Counted from the stretch's first letter, positions 1-6,132 are shown. The stretch is 24,075 nt of DNA from a virus (IMGVR_UViG_3300021963_000644:1-24075); one strand, 5' to 3'. Notes: a model not told the origin generated them from the letters alone. Translations and numbers: made by a program.

Positions 1-872
1 ATGGAATCTCTGGGGCAGTCACAAACAAGTGGAGCAAAGGAAGCGGAGGCCCAGCAGGAGATGAACACTACAACCTCATCGCCGGAGTCGCTGACCGAGG
101 AGACGCAGGACTGGTAGAGCAACTGCCTGTAGTCCTAGATCGTGCGGCCTACTCGCAAGGCATCAACGCCAAGTACGATCCGCTTATCAAGCACGACAAT
201 GCAGTGCCTGCCTTGGTAGCCCGTGGCCCTCACGCCATCCAGCCCCCGCCCATCGCCTTCAAGGTTCGATGTGGTGGCGAGTACTCCGGCACTAAAGGCG
301 GAGAGGTTAAGCCTAATGAGCGTGGCGGTACTGGTATGCTTCACTACGAAGACAAGACCTTCACTGTCGCCGCAACCCAAGACCAGTTCGTAGCAACCCC
401 TCAACAGGTAGTCTACGAGAACCATCCGAACGACAGCCGTGTCACCGGCCCTCACGACGTTGCGCCTACCATTGCTGCACGTTTCGGTACGGGCGGTGGC
501 AACGTGCCGTTCGTACAGAAGACTGGCGAGGTAATCTCTTGGCAACCTGGCAACCTTCGTCGAGCTGCCGGTGCAGAGCCTAACACTGAAACCACCACGA
601 CGCTCAAGGCTTCTATGGGTGACCAGATTCCCCACATCGCCACCCCGATGGCGGTACGTCGTCTGACCCCTGAGGAGTGTGAGAGGTTGCAGGGCTTCCC
701 GTCTGGCTGGACTAGAATCCCGTGGCGTGGCAAGCCTGCCAGCGAATGCCCGGACGGAGCAAGGTACAAGTGTATCGGGAATAGTATGACGACTAATGTG
801 ATGCGCTGGATCGGTATGCGTATCCAGATGGTCGATGCACTGGTTTCCGAATTGAGCAACTCCAAGGGGTAG
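1..872 (+). CDS. DNA cytosine-C5 methyltransferase, C-terminal part (5' end outside window)
   Basis: The gene enters the window already open, read in the frame beginning at base 3, and leaves about 290 residues before a TAG stop. The first visible residues (GAVTNKWSKGSGGPAGDEH) are the stretch typical of phage Dcm-like enzymes after motif VIII. A target-recognition-like region follows. Near the C terminus RRLTPEECERLQGFP is motif IX and KCIGNSMTTNVMRWIG is motif X. The catalytic PC and ENV motifs must lie upstream. Members methylate C5 of cytosine using S-adenosylmethionine, and phages often use them to protect their DNA from host restriction. The recognition sequence cannot be read from what is visible. 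The family assignment is secure; completeness of the upstream part is unknown. Confidence 0.92.
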   Translation, partial: GISGAVTNKWSKGSGGPAGDEHYNLIAGVADRGDAGLVEQLPVVLDRAAYSQGINAKYDPLIKHDNAVPALVARGPHAIQPPPIAFKVRCGGEYSGTKGGEVKPNERGGTGMLHYEDKTFTVAATQDQFVATPQQVVYENHPNDSRVTGPHDVAPTIAARFGTGGGNVPFVQKTGEVISWQPGNLRRAAGAEPNTETTTTLKASMGDQIPHIATPMAVRRLTPEECERLQGFPSGWTRIPWRGKPASECPDGARYKCIGNSMTTNVMRWIGMRIQMVDALVSELSNSKG

Positions 873-885
873 GTATCCCTTGGGT

Positions 886-1155
886 ATGCCCGACTACATC
901 CGTATCGAACCGGCCAAGCACTTTGATAAAGCAATCCACAGACAACGTCGTGACGGGTACATCACATATGACTACTGGAAACTGGTTGAGGTATGTATGC
1001 GCCTGCACGACGAGCCGATGGAAGACGCAATCGAATGGGTAGAGTACAATATCCTAGGGCTGAACGACAGCGTCGAAACCTACTTCGGGGTACACTACCC
1101 AGAGGTAGGATTACCCCACAAGGTACGTCGCAAGGTAGGCAAGCGGAAGCGGTAG
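886..1155 (+). CDS. Small hypothetical protein, 89 aa
   Basis: I do not recognise this protein. It starts at ATG 886; a TTG six bases earlier is in frame but less likely. The start lies 13 nt after the methyltransferase stop, with a purine-rich AAGGGGTAGG upstream that could act as a weak ribosome binding site. The middle section (YDYWKLVEVCMRLHDEPMED, then AIEWVEYNILGL) looks like a small helical unit. It has an ungapped partial match to the short ORF at 1245-1427, so the two may be a diverged tandem duplication. The C terminus is strongly basic (KVRRKVGKRKR), which would fit nucleic-acid binding, but that is only inference. It probably shares a transcript with the methyltransferase gene. 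Confidence 0.7.
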   Translation: MPDYIRIEPAKHFDKAIHRQRRDGYITYDYWKLVEVCMRLHDEPMEDAIEWVEYNILGLNDSVETYFGVHYPEVGLPHKVRRKVGKRKR

Positions 1156-1205
1156 GCGGGGTAGGTAGGGTAGGTAGGCTCAAGGTATGTGAGGTAGGTA
1201 GGTAC
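1131..1205 (+). repeat. GTAGG short tandem/interspersed repeat
   Basis: The pentamer GTAGG (mostly as GGTAGG) recurs at least seven times in about 75 bases, across the end of the 886-1155 gene and the following spacer. It separates the two related small ORFs. It could mark slippage or a duplication junction. It is not a CRISPR array: there are no spacers. Confidence 0.7.
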
Positions 1206-1244
1206 GCATACATACGCCCTACGTGCCTGTGTGACCTGGCACTC

Positions 1245-1427
1245 GTGCGGCCAGCTGCTCCTGGAACTCACGGCTCCAGGCTCCTGGCATATGATTACGA
1301 TCTGCTGGTAGACGTACTTGACCGGCACACACGTATGGCCCGTTGCGACATAATCGATTGGGTACAGAAGCACGTCATTCCCTTGGCAGAGTGCGCCAAA
1401 CCCCGGCTCAAAATTATTTATAAATAG
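1245..1427 (+). CDS. Possible small protein, 60 aa, partial relative of the 886-1155 product
   Basis: An open frame ends at TAG 1427; the only reasonable in-frame start is GTG 1245, so the 5' end is uncertain. Residues around YDYDLLVDVLDRH and DIIDWVQKHVIPL align without gaps to YDYWKLVEVCMRL and DAIEWVEYNILGL of the gene just upstream. About a third of residues are identical over the 33-residue stretch, and the base match CATATGA-TAC is shared. This argues for a true coding segment, either a diverged duplicate or a decaying copy. The 3' end carries a GCGCCA/CCGGC/TTATAAA element that resembles other block-leading control sequences, so coding and regulatory sequence may overlap. The function is unknown. 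Confidence 0.4.
   Translation: MRPAAPGTHGSRLLAYDYDLLVDVLDRHTRMARCDIIDWVQKHVIPLAECAKPRLKIIYK
1393..1425 (+). promoter_or_regulatory. GCGCCA...CCGGC...TTATAAA element, copy 1
   Basis: GCGCCA (1393), CCGGC (1403) and TTATAAA (1418) occur with 4 and 10 nt spacings, about 90 nt before the gene at 1515. The same arrangement recurs at 6023 and 7347, and more loosely at 2272, so it may be a phage promoter. This is inferred from recurrence only. Confidence 0.4.
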
Positions 1428-1498
1428 TTTAACTTAGGGGTTGACTGGGTAGTACCAGGTCCTTTGTGTGGGTACGTCTTAACTGACATATCCCTAAT

Positions 1499-1514
1499 AC
1501 ACACACACACGCAT
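1499..1514 (+). promoter_or_regulatory. CA-repeat leader directly before ATG 1515
   Basis: An alternating AC run ending in GCAT abuts the start codon, and there is no Shine-Dalgarno sequence. Four other genes (3257, 4526, 4853, 6724) have the same type of leader. It decides the start at 1515 over an earlier in-frame ATG at 1464. Confidence 0.6.
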
Positions 1515-2300
1515 ATGGACACTGAACACACTAACACCCCGATCGAAAAGTACCAGGACCTTACCCGTCTCGCGCTTACTCCGGCCCAGACGCAACTGAA
1601 GGCTGCCTGGGATAATGCCACTGCCGAACTGTGCATTCTTAATAATAAGATTGCCGGTCTGTATGACATCAAACGGGAACGTCGTCTGAAGGTTTCCGAA
1701 CGGGAGGAACTAGCCTTCCTCAGTGGTCAACACGAACTGGTTAAGAAACAGTTCGACGCGGCTGCCGGTGCATACGCTAAGGCAATCGAAGACGATCTGC
1801 GGAATCACGTTCTGCATTATGTAATCACTGCAATGGAGTCTGCCGGTCTGCCTGGTCTAATCGACTATAACTCTAAACGCAGTGGTTACTATTCCGACGT
1901 GTACTACCAGCCTAAGCCGGGTTGCGCCAAACTGCGTGTGCAGATTCAACTGGACTGGAAGACCGGCACTCTCAGTGAAATCAGTTTCAACACTGAGCCT
2001 GATGCGTCCGGCAATTATCATTCCTTCCGAGTCAACAGGAACTGGAAGCATAAGAACGTACACGAGTACGCACTGGGAACCTGGTACGTTAGCACCAGCT
2101 GCCTTTCGATCCAGCCGGATGAGTCTCAGTCCGTAATGATTGCACTGTCCTTTGCCTGCCAGGTTGCCAGTGCCTTGTACTGCCGTATTCCCGGCGACGC
2201 TGCCATTGCCTATATGAATCACACTAAAGACTTGAGTGACTTCGTCGAATATGAACGTCACCTGGAGGAACGCGCCAAACGTAAGGACACTGCCGAATAA
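1515..2300 (+). CDS. Hypothetical phage protein, 261 aa
   Basis: This is the largest gene of the left block and I do not recognise it. The start at ATG 1515 is chosen because it directly follows the CA-repeat leader; beginning at 1464 would translate that repeat into an unnatural IHTHTHM stretch. Residues about 25-100 are rich in Ala, Lys, Glu and Leu and likely form long helices or a coiled coil. From about residue 120 the sequence becomes mixed alpha/beta with many Tyr, Ser and Asn (for example SGYYSDVYYQPKPG). The last 25 residues are charged and helical. There are no signal peptide, membrane segments or recognisable catalytic motif. It is followed after 20 AT-rich bases by another unknown gene. 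An early-expressed host-interaction protein is possible but unproven. Confidence 0.8.
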   Translation: MDTEHTNTPIEKYQDLTRLALTPAQTQLKAAWDNATAELCILNNKIAGLYDIKRERRLKVSEREELAFLSGQHELVKKQFDAAAGAYAKAIEDDLRNHVLHYVITAMESAGLPGLIDYNSKRSGYYSDVYYQPKPGCAKLRVQIQLDWKTGTLSEISFNTEPDASGNYHSFRVNRNWKHKNVHEYALGTWYVSTSCLSIQPDESQSVMIALSFACQVASALYCRIPGDAAIAYMNHTKDLSDFVEYERHLEERAKRKDTAE

Positions 2301-2309
2301 TATTATAAA
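2272..2309 (+). promoter_or_regulatory. GCGCCA...AATATTATAAA element, copy 2
   Basis: GCGCCA at 2272 lies inside the end of the preceding gene. AATATTATAAA at 2299-2309 lies in the spacer before ATG 2321, and this 11-mer is identical to one at 6048-6058. CCGGC is reduced to GCCG. It is a promoter candidate, weaker than the copies at 1393, 6023 and 7347. Confidence 0.3.
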
Positions 2310-2320
2310 GATTTACTATA

Positions 2321-2719
2321 ATGGAATCTCTAGACGATCTACTCTCCCGTGCCGAAGTGTGCGCTTTCGACCTGGGTGAAAAATACGGAAAGGCACACGC
2401 AAACTGGATTGAGCAAGATTTGTTCGGCGGACGTTGCACCGGCAATCAGGCTGAAGCTGCACGTGCCGTGCTTAAGGCAATCGACGATTGCGACGACCGG
2501 CTTTATGACGGGTTGCCGAATCTCTCCGGCGAATGGGCAGACTCTCCTACCCCGCGCTCAATCCTGGAAGACGTATTTCATTATATGAATGTCACCAGTG
2601 AATATGAGCAGACGCAACTGGAAGACATTCTGGACGATTTATGTGAGCAATGGGAATGTGGGGTTCGATCTGGATTTGAATCTGAACTGCACCGGCTTGC
2701 CACTAACGCATCTAACTAA
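2321..2719 (+). CDS. Hypothetical acidic protein, 132 aa
   Basis: I cannot place this protein in a family. It is strongly acidic and mostly helical by composition. Its N terminus is MESLDDLLSRAEVCAFDLG, and acidic helices around QLEDILDDLCEQWECG lie near the C terminus. Four cysteines are scattered and do not form an obvious metal site. The ATG lies 20 nt after the previous stop in an AT-rich spacer without a Shine-Dalgarno sequence. It ends one base before the next ATG, so translation of the two is probably coupled. Small acidic proteins in phage early regions sometimes mimic DNA or block host enzymes. That is only a general precedent; nothing in this sequence proves it. Confidence 0.75.
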   Translation: MESLDDLLSRAEVCAFDLGEKYGKAHANWIEQDLFGGRCTGNQAEAARAVLKAIDDCDDRLYDGLPNLSGEWADSPTPRSILEDVFHYMNVTSEYEQTQLEDILDDLCEQWECGVRSGFESELHRLATNASN

Positions 2720-2720
2720 A

Positions 2721-2993
2721 ATGAGTCTCGATCCCACACTAGAGGAAATGGAAGACTTCCTGCGCCAGAACACCGGCAGTCTGATTGACTGGACTGACTA
2801 TGTTGCGAACTACCAATTCAGAATCGCTGCACATTACTTTGCCTCACACAATTATTCTGGTGAACATTCAAACCTGTACCAGGCCATATGCCGGATTGAT
2901 TATCATTCCTGTAATGAAATGGAATTGGAAGATGAGCCGGATGAGGAAGTGCATCTGATGTATAAACTTTTAACTGACAAATATTCCAAATGA
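2721..2993 (+). CDS. Hypothetical acidic protein, 90 aa
   Basis: This gene has no recognisable family. ATG 2721 is chosen because it follows the preceding TAA by a single base; the longer open frame reaching back to 2589 would overlap that gene by over 100 bases. The protein is acidic and aromatic-rich (LIDWTDYVANYQF), with a Glu/Asp cluster at MELEDEPDEEVHLM near the C terminus. The TGA stop overlaps the next ATG as ATGA, a strong sign of translational coupling in one transcript. It contains a GCGCCAGAACACCGGC string at 2762 that resembles the control element seen elsewhere, but no AT box follows at the expected distance. Confidence 0.75.
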   Translation: MSLDPTLEEMEDFLRQNTGSLIDWTDYVANYQFRIAAHYFASHNYSGEHSNLYQAICRIDYHSCNEMELEDEPDEEVHLMYKLLTDKYSK

Positions 2994-3235
2994 AAATAAC
3001 GATTAAGGAAGACGCAATGGGTTGCCTGCATATGTGGGCCGGTGACGTGCTTGCTGCCGGCTGCAAGTATACCTGGAAGGCAGAAGGCAAATGGGCAGAC
3101 ACGTATGTCCAAAGCGAAGACGACGTGCGCCACATTAAAGACGATCTGAAGCCGGACGACCTGGATATGTTAGAGTCTGGTTATCAAATAACTGTTGACT
3201 ATCTGCCAGAAGAGTATGTCACTCCTATCGAGTAA
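2990..3235 (+). CDS. Hypothetical protein, 81 aa
   Basis: I do not recognise this protein. The start overlaps the previous stop by four bases (ATGA), which fixes it well. The sequence begins MKITIKEDAMGCLHMWAGDV and looks like a small mixed alpha/beta domain, with alternating hydrophobic residues suggesting strands at both ends (MKITI and YQITVDYL). The acidic middle section is SEDDVRHIKDDLKPDDLDML. There is no signal peptide or membrane span. It is the last gene of a three-gene coupled run (2321-3235). A CA-repeat leader and a separately initiated gene follow. Confidence 0.75.
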   Translation: MKITIKEDAMGCLHMWAGDVLAAGCKYTWKAEGKWADTYVQSEDDVRHIKDDLKPDDLDMLESGYQITVDYLPEEYVTPIE

Positions 3236-3256
3236 CCTTTCCCCCCACACACACAT
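3236..3256 (+). promoter_or_regulatory. C-run plus CA-repeat leader before ATG 3257
   Basis: CTTTCCCCCCACACACACAT lies directly before the start and has no Shine-Dalgarno sequence. It is almost identical to the leaders at 4838 and 6708, which supports a shared role in translation or RNA binding. Confidence 0.65.
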
Positions 3257-3562
3257 ATGAGCAAACCAAAAAAGAAAAAGGAAGTTAAAGTCTACACGAT
3301 CTCGGAAACGATTTTCGTTTCCTTCCAGGTCGTCGCAACGTCTGAGGAAGACGCACAGGACGCATACCGGAATCTTCCCACTGAGAAGTGGCAGGAGATG
3401 GTAGCAGACGCTGCGTCGAATAACTATTGCGACGACGAAGTGACAGACGAAGACGAATACACTGAGGAAGACTACGGCGACGAAGACCTGTATCCGAAGA
3501 CTGACAAAGCGAAAAAAGCAATCTTAGACAATTCCTCACTTGAGGAAGAGCAAAATGGGTAA
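3257..3562 (+). CDS. Hypothetical protein with acidic tail, 101 aa
   Basis: I do not recognise a family. The start follows a C-run/CA leader. The first dozen residues are lysine-rich (SKPKKKKEVKVY). Residues about 13-50 look like a small beta-alpha unit (TISETIFVSFQVVATSEEDA) of a kind common in tiny phage proteins. From about residue 60 to 82 the chain is almost entirely Asp, Glu, Thr and Tyr and is probably disordered. The charge split between head and tail is striking and might mediate binding to basic protein surfaces, but no function is shown. It overlaps the next gene by eight bases. Confidence 0.8.
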   Translation: MSKPKKKKEVKVYTISETIFVSFQVVATSEEDAQDAYRNLPTEKWQEMVADAASNNYCDDEVTDEDEYTEEDYGDEDLYPKTDKAKKAILDNSSLEEEQNG

Positions 3563-3794
3563 GCGACGTGTCACTGCGTTCGATCTGGGGTACGGACTGG
3601 CCGGTCAGCTGCACGTCTTCCAGATTCCTGCCGGTATGCGAGTGCGTCGCGCCACAAACCTTCCCAAACGGGAAGGCAAATGGACATACTGGCTTAACCA
3701 GATTCCTCCGGCTTATAAGAAGGACAGTAACTTCCTTTCCCTCTATAGGGGTTACGGGGTACACCTGGAGGAACGTGAGACTCGGATGATGTAA
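3555..3794 (+). CDS. Hypothetical basic protein, 79 aa
   Basis: I do not recognise this small basic protein. ATG 3555 is preceded by GAGGAAGAG, one of the few Shine-Dalgarno-like sequences in this half of the window, and it overlaps the previous gene by eight bases. An upstream in-frame TTG at 3540 is less likely. The sequence has a compact look: MGKRRVTAFDLGYGLAGQL, then RVRRATNLPKREGKWTYWL and a hydrophobic/aromatic C-terminal half. There is no membrane segment. It ends its transcription block: a good hairpin terminator begins 24 nt after the stop. Confidence 0.75.
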   Translation: MGKRRVTAFDLGYGLAGQLHVFQIPAGMRVRRATNLPKREGKWTYWLNQIPPAYKKDSNFLSLYRGYGVHLEERETRMM

Positions 3795-3817
3795 CGGAAT
3801 CACCGGGCAAGGTACAC

Positions 3818-3845
3818 GGGTACACGGGTATGTGTACCCTTTTTT
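3818..3845 (+). terminator. Rho-independent terminator
   Basis: A perfect 8-bp stem GGGTACAC/GTGTACCC with a six-base loop (GGGTAT) is followed directly by TTTTTT. It ends the block of genes from 2321 or 3257 to 3794. Confidence 0.85.
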
Positions 3846-3876
3846 GTGCCGTCTGGGGTAGGGGTAGGGTATGCTA

Positions 3877-3904
3877 TATACACGCACGCACGCACACGCA
3901 CGCG
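3877..3904 (+). repeat. CGCA/CA microsatellite-like run
   Basis: CACGCACGCACGCACACGCACG forms an alternating purine-pyrimidine tract just after the terminator. It resembles the CA leaders of other genes and precedes a possible GTG start at 3908. Alternating CG/CA tracts are prone to slippage and to left-handed DNA. Confidence 0.6.
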
Positions 3905-3907
3905 CCA

Positions 3908-4042
3908 GTGTGTGCCTGCCGTCGGCACGTCCGGGCCGTCGCCGATCAGGAGCCTGGCCCAGCTGCCGTTGCGATCAGGAGCCTGGCAGTCCCGGCTTAC
4001 GTCGTCGCCGGTGTGCGCCTGGAAGACGTAATGAAAAAATGA
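3908..4042 (+). CDS. Possible small protein, 44 aa
   Basis: This is a tentative call. A GTG start sits right after the CA-rich tract, as in five better-supported genes, and the TGA stop overlaps the following ATG as ATGA, the junction style of this phage. The product would be Ala/Val/Arg-rich, ending GVRLEDVMKK. Against it, two exact 16-bp direct repeats inside lie 29 bases apart and so fall in different reading frames. That is unusual for coding sequence, and the stretch may instead be regulatory. No family is recognisable. Confidence 0.25.
   Translation: MCACRRHVRAVADQEPGPAAVAIRSLAVPAYVVAGVRLEDVMKK
3943..3987 (+). repeat. 16-bp direct repeat pair
   Basis: CGATCAGGAGCCTGGC occurs at 3943-3958 and 3972-3987, 29 bases apart start to start. 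A related inverted string (AGGCTCCTGGC) lies near 1277. This may be a protein-binding site or a duplication footprint. Confidence 0.75.
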
Positions 4043-4152
4043 GTACGTGCGGACGCTGCACCGGCTTCCTAACTCTCCTGGCAGTCCTGCAAATAGGTTT
4101 ACTTTTTCCTTTACTCTATGGCACACGGGCATTCACTCCTGACTGCACCTAA
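4039..4152 (+). CDS. Tiny single-span membrane peptide, 37 aa
   Basis: ATG 4039 opens a 37-codon frame with one hydrophobic segment at about residues 9-28 (GFLTLLAVLQIGLLFPLLYG). It is flanked by MSTCGRCT on the N-terminal side and TRAFTPDCT after it. Two cysteines near the N terminus (CGRC) could form a disulphide or bind metal. The TAA stop is followed after four bases by the next ATG. It is one of four tiny hydrophobic ORFs in the window. Candidate roles are a host-membrane modifier, a superinfection factor or a holin accessory. No lysis cassette is adjacent, so none is favoured. Confidence 0.6.
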   Translation: MSTCGRCTGFLTLLAVLQIGLLFPLLYGTRAFTPDCT

Positions 4153-4156
4153 TCCT

Positions 4157-4492
4157 ATGCGCCTACCTAATCCTGATGTAACTGCCGAACGTCTAATGAA
4201 GTACCTGAACCATCAGGCAACAGATGAGACTGTCCGGCAGGCTTTCCTTAATGCCTCCAGGGATTCCAATTCCTGCCCCCAGGGTCTTCTTAACCTGGCT
4301 TACAACCTGGTTGAACTGGCCCAGGTCATTCTGGAAAATGCCGAGTACGCGGCTAAATATGAAGATGAACAGAACCGGCAGTACGTCGGAACGGATGATG
4401 AGACGGAGTCTCTCCTGCCTCACATTAAGGAGTTTGACCAGGCACTGCAAAAGGCAGTTGACGACGTCGCCGGTAATGTCCCTATGTCTTAA
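4157..4492 (+). CDS. Hypothetical helical protein, 111 aa
   Basis: I do not recognise this protein. I chose ATG 4157 over 4118 because the junction ACCTAATCCTATGCG repeats at the 6577 start (CCTAATCCTATGCG) and is close to that before 6324; the longer version would overlap the membrane peptide. The product is acidic and almost wholly helical. One likely long helix runs through LLNLAYNLVELAQVILENAE and another through IKEFDQALQKAVDDVAG near the end. There is no membrane span or catalytic motif. It is followed by a CA leader and another unknown gene. Confidence 0.75.
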   Translation: MRLPNPDVTAERLMKYLNHQATDETVRQAFLNASRDSNSCPQGLLNLAYNLVELAQVILENAEYAAKYEDEQNRQYVGTDDETESLLPHIKEFDQALQKAVDDVAGNVPMS

Positions 4493-4498
4493 CCGATC

Positions 4499-4525
4499 TT
4501 TTCCCCCACACACACGCACACACAT
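4499..4525 (+). promoter_or_regulatory. C-run plus long CA-repeat leader before ATG 4526
   Basis: A TTTTCCCCC start is followed by a CA repeat with one CG step, ending in CACACAT at the start codon. It is the longest member of the family of five and has no Shine-Dalgarno sequence. Confidence 0.65.
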
Positions 4526-4837
4526 ATGAGTAAAAAGAAACACACGGGCAAGTCCCTACACCGGCAGGCAAAGCAAGATGATGCCGAACAACTGGCAATC
4601 GCACTGCAGACCTGTTGCTCCTATGCTAATTCCTGCCTTACGGAAGACGGGATTAACCTGGAAACGAATGAGTACTATTATCGGGTAGTTGAACACGTTT
4701 GTGAAATCGATTTCGACAACTCTATGCATTATAAACAGTACGCAAAGGAACTGAATAAGTTCGCTGCCGTGTGCGAGACTCTCGCGCTACAGTTCCGGCA
4801 AGCTGCAATCAACACAATGGAAGCCGGCCACGAATAA
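4526..4837 (+). CDS. Hypothetical helical protein, 103 aa
   Basis: This protein is not recognised. It begins with a basic segment (MSKKKHTGKSLHRQAKQD) and continues as a largely helical, mildly acidic chain with four cysteines (CC near residue 30, then two singles plus one more near the C-terminal third). The C-terminal helix is AVCETLALQFRQAAINTME. The start is defined by the CA leader immediately upstream. The gene lies between two CA leaders, so it is probably translated independently of its neighbours. No function can be assigned. Confidence 0.75.
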   Translation: MSKKKHTGKSLHRQAKQDDAEQLAIALQTCCSYANSCLTEDGINLETNEYYYRVVEHVCEIDFDNSMHYKQYAKELNKFAAVCETLALQFRQAAINTMEAGHE

Positions 4838-4852
4838 TTTCCCCCCACACAT
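4838..4852 (+). promoter_or_regulatory. C-run plus CA leader before ATG 4853
   Basis: TTTCCCCCCACACAT directly precedes the start and begins at the end of the previous gene. It is the shortest version of the shared leader, and there is no Shine-Dalgarno sequence. Confidence 0.65.
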
Positions 4853-5491
4853 ATGAGCAAACAACCGAAAAAGCGAACTGCCCGGGCACTGGAGTACGTC
4901 ACCAGTGACGGGGTAAACTACACAATCCCAAAAGGGCTAATGTGCATCCGAGTGCCTGGCACGTGCAGGCAAGACGGGGTAATGGTCACCAACCCCTGGG
5001 TACTGCACGAAACCCCAGACGAGTACAGAGACAACTGGCATTTCCTGAAGTACGGGAAAACTTGTGGGTACATCATTAAAGAGGAGTACCTGGAAGACTA
5101 CCCAATCCCTCCCAAGGTATGGTTACGCAAGTTTAAGGAACTGTGCGCTGAGTCTGACGACCTGGGTACTATGGAAGACGGGAAGACAGTCCCCTCCGAT
5201 CTGATTCTGGAATGGGCCAGGACTACCATAGGCTCGACCTATTCCGAGTCTTATGAGCCGGACCGGCTGCTAAAGATTTGGAATCAAGTCTGGCACGGCG
5301 AAGTGAAAAACGAAATTGAGTTTGCCCAGACGCACCTGGAGGAATGTGAGTGGGACACTTATAAGGCACTCGATAAAGCCGGTCTGTTAGGCTGCTTTGA
5401 CTTCGGCCATTACTGGGAGTCACTCCTGCGCCACGACTACCAGGTCACAGTCTGGGAGGGACGTCACTTCATTACACGGCGGAACTGGTGA
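4853..5491 (+). CDS. Hypothetical protein, 212 aa
   Basis: I do not recognise this protein. It begins MSKQPKKRTARALEYVTSDG and appears to have an N-terminal beta-rich part (VNYTIPKGLMCIRVPG, then GKTCGYIIKEEYL). From about residue 90 it becomes helical and tryptophan-rich (PPKVWLRKFKELCAES, LLKIWNQVWHGEVKN, FGHYWESLLRHDYQ). There is no clear catalytic signature, signal peptide or membrane segment. The CA leader fixes the start. The TGA stop lies directly before a tiny hydrophobic ORF and a terminator, so this is the last sizeable gene of its block. A nucleic-acid or host-protein binding role cannot be separated from other options. Confidence 0.8.
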   Translation: MSKQPKKRTARALEYVTSDGVNYTIPKGLMCIRVPGTCRQDGVMVTNPWVLHETPDEYRDNWHFLKYGKTCGYIIKEEYLEDYPIPPKVWLRKFKELCAESDDLGTMEDGKTVPSDLILEWARTTIGSTYSESYEPDRLLKIWNQVWHGEVKNEIEFAQTHLEECEWDTYKALDKAGLLGCFDFGHYWESLLRHDYQVTVWEGRHFITRRNW

Positions 5492-5492
5492 C

Positions 5493-5549
5493 GTGCTTTT
5501 GTTCGTCGCGCTAGTCCTGGTACTAGCATACTTCGCAAGGGGCCGTTAA
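5493..5549 (+). CDS. Possible 18-aa hydrophobic peptide
   Basis: A GTG start one base after the previous stop opens 18 codons giving VLLFVALVLVLAYFARGR: a membrane-spanning hydrophobic run with a positive tail. Its stop codon lies in the loop of a terminator hairpin. Length and composition resemble micro-membrane peptides, and three other tiny membrane ORFs occur in this window. The length is so small that chance cannot be excluded. Confidence 0.3.
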   Translation: MLLFVALVLVLAYFARGR

Positions 5550-5560
5550 TCGGCCCCTTT
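5538..5560 (+). terminator. Rho-independent terminator
   Basis: AAGGGGCCG and CGGCCCCTT form a 9-bp stem around the loop TTAAT, followed by a short, interrupted T tract (TTTCC). It ends the block containing the 4853 gene. Confidence 0.7.
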
Positions 5561-5609
5561 CCTTTGGCCCAGTTGCCGGACTGGTGACCAGCTGCCCTTC
5601 TCTGATCTC

Positions 5610-5626
5610 AACCCAGGTCCTGGGTT
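5610..5626 (+). repeat. Perfect inverted repeat AACCCAG-GTC-CTGGGTT
   Basis: A 7-bp palindrome with a 3-nt centre carries the same CCTGGGT core as the iterons at 5895, 5929 and 5984. It is probably a dimeric protein-binding site. Confidence 0.6.
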
Positions 5627-5631
5627 ACCCC

Positions 5632-5653
5632 GTACAGACCCCGCGCCAAGTCA
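5632..5653 (+). repeat. GTACAG-N3-CCGCGCCAAGTCA direct repeat, copy 1
   Basis: Both parts recur with identical spacing at 6012-6033; only the three middle bases differ. Each copy is followed by an AT-rich stretch and a GGCCTGGCAGGCCC block. Confidence 0.75.
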
Positions 5654-5700
5654 GAGTCAGGAATTAAATAGATTAGAAAACCACTAAATCGCATTAGAGG

Positions 5701-5714
5701 GGCCTGGCAGGCCC
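5701..5714 (+). repeat. GGCCTGGCAGGCCC direct repeat, copy 1
   Basis: This 14-bp element, itself nearly palindromic, recurs exactly at 6119-6132, each time downstream of a CCGCGCCAAGTCA element. Confidence 0.7.
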
Positions 5715-5756
5715 GTAGAGACGGGTTTACTTTTGCCTATATCTACCCCTAGACCG

Positions 5757-5787
5757 GCCCCTGTAAGCGATTCTGGGGGCATTTTTT
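5757..5787 (+). terminator. Possible Rho-independent terminator
   Basis: GCCCC and GGGGC form a 5-bp stem with a 14-nt loop, followed by A and six Ts. The loop is long, so this is a weaker candidate than the terminators at 3818 and 7176. Confidence 0.35.
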
Positions 5788-5894
5788 AATCACTGATAAT
5801 CAACAACTTACGCAATTTGTAAAAAAGTGTAAAAACACCCCTAAATTACCGAATCATTACTAATGTTATAAGGATTAGGCAGGGTCTTAACCTT

Positions 5895-5997
5895 TAATCC
5901 TGGGTAATCTTATCAGGATTGCCTGATCTAATCCTGGGTTCCTTACTAATGATTACAACTTTACAACTTTTTAACATTACATCATTACCCAGGATTA
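5895..5997 (+). repeat. TAATCCTGGGT iteron cluster
   Basis: TAATCCTGGGTAAT at 5895-5908 has an exact inverted copy at 5984-5997. A third direct copy (TAATCCTGGGTT) lies at 5929-5940. Between them sits a separate palindrome ATCAGG-ATTG-CCTGAT (5912-5927). The arrangement resembles initiator or repressor binding arrays. Confidence 0.65.
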
Positions 5998-6011
5998 CAG
6001 GTTAAAGGGGT

Positions 6012-6058
6012 GTACAGTAACCGCGCCAAGTCACACCGGCTTTTAACAATATTATAAA
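6012..6058 (+). promoter_or_regulatory. Second GTACAG/CCGCGCCAAGTCA copy with CCGGC and TTATAAA box
   Basis: Copy 2 of the direct repeat (6012-6033) continues into CCGGC (6036) and TTATAAA (6052). This matches the composite element at 1393 and 7347. It is the closest such element upstream of the block starting at 6324. Confidence 0.45.
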
Positions 6059-6118
6059 CCTGAAAGTGCATTCATAAGTAACTGATTAGTAACGACTTAT
6101 GACTTTCTGAAAAAGTAT

Positions 6119-6132
6119 GGCCTGGCAGGCCC
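6119..6132 (+). repeat. GGCCTGGCAGGCCC direct repeat, copy 2
   Basis: This is an exact second copy of the 5701-5714 element, and an AGAG follows a few bases later in both cases. Confidence 0.7.

Noticed and set aside
1131-1205. GTAGG cluster as a CRISPR array
   Set aside because: The repeat unit is five bases, the spacing is irregular and there are no spacers or cas genes.
1464-1514. Upstream ATG extension of the 261-aa gene
   Set aside because: It would translate the CA repeat into alternating His/Thr. The leader comparison with four other genes supports 1515.
2762-2777. GCGCCAGAACACCGGC as another copy of the control element
   Set aside because: It lies in coding sequence and lacks the AT box 10-11 nt downstream, so it is probably a codon-usage coincidence.
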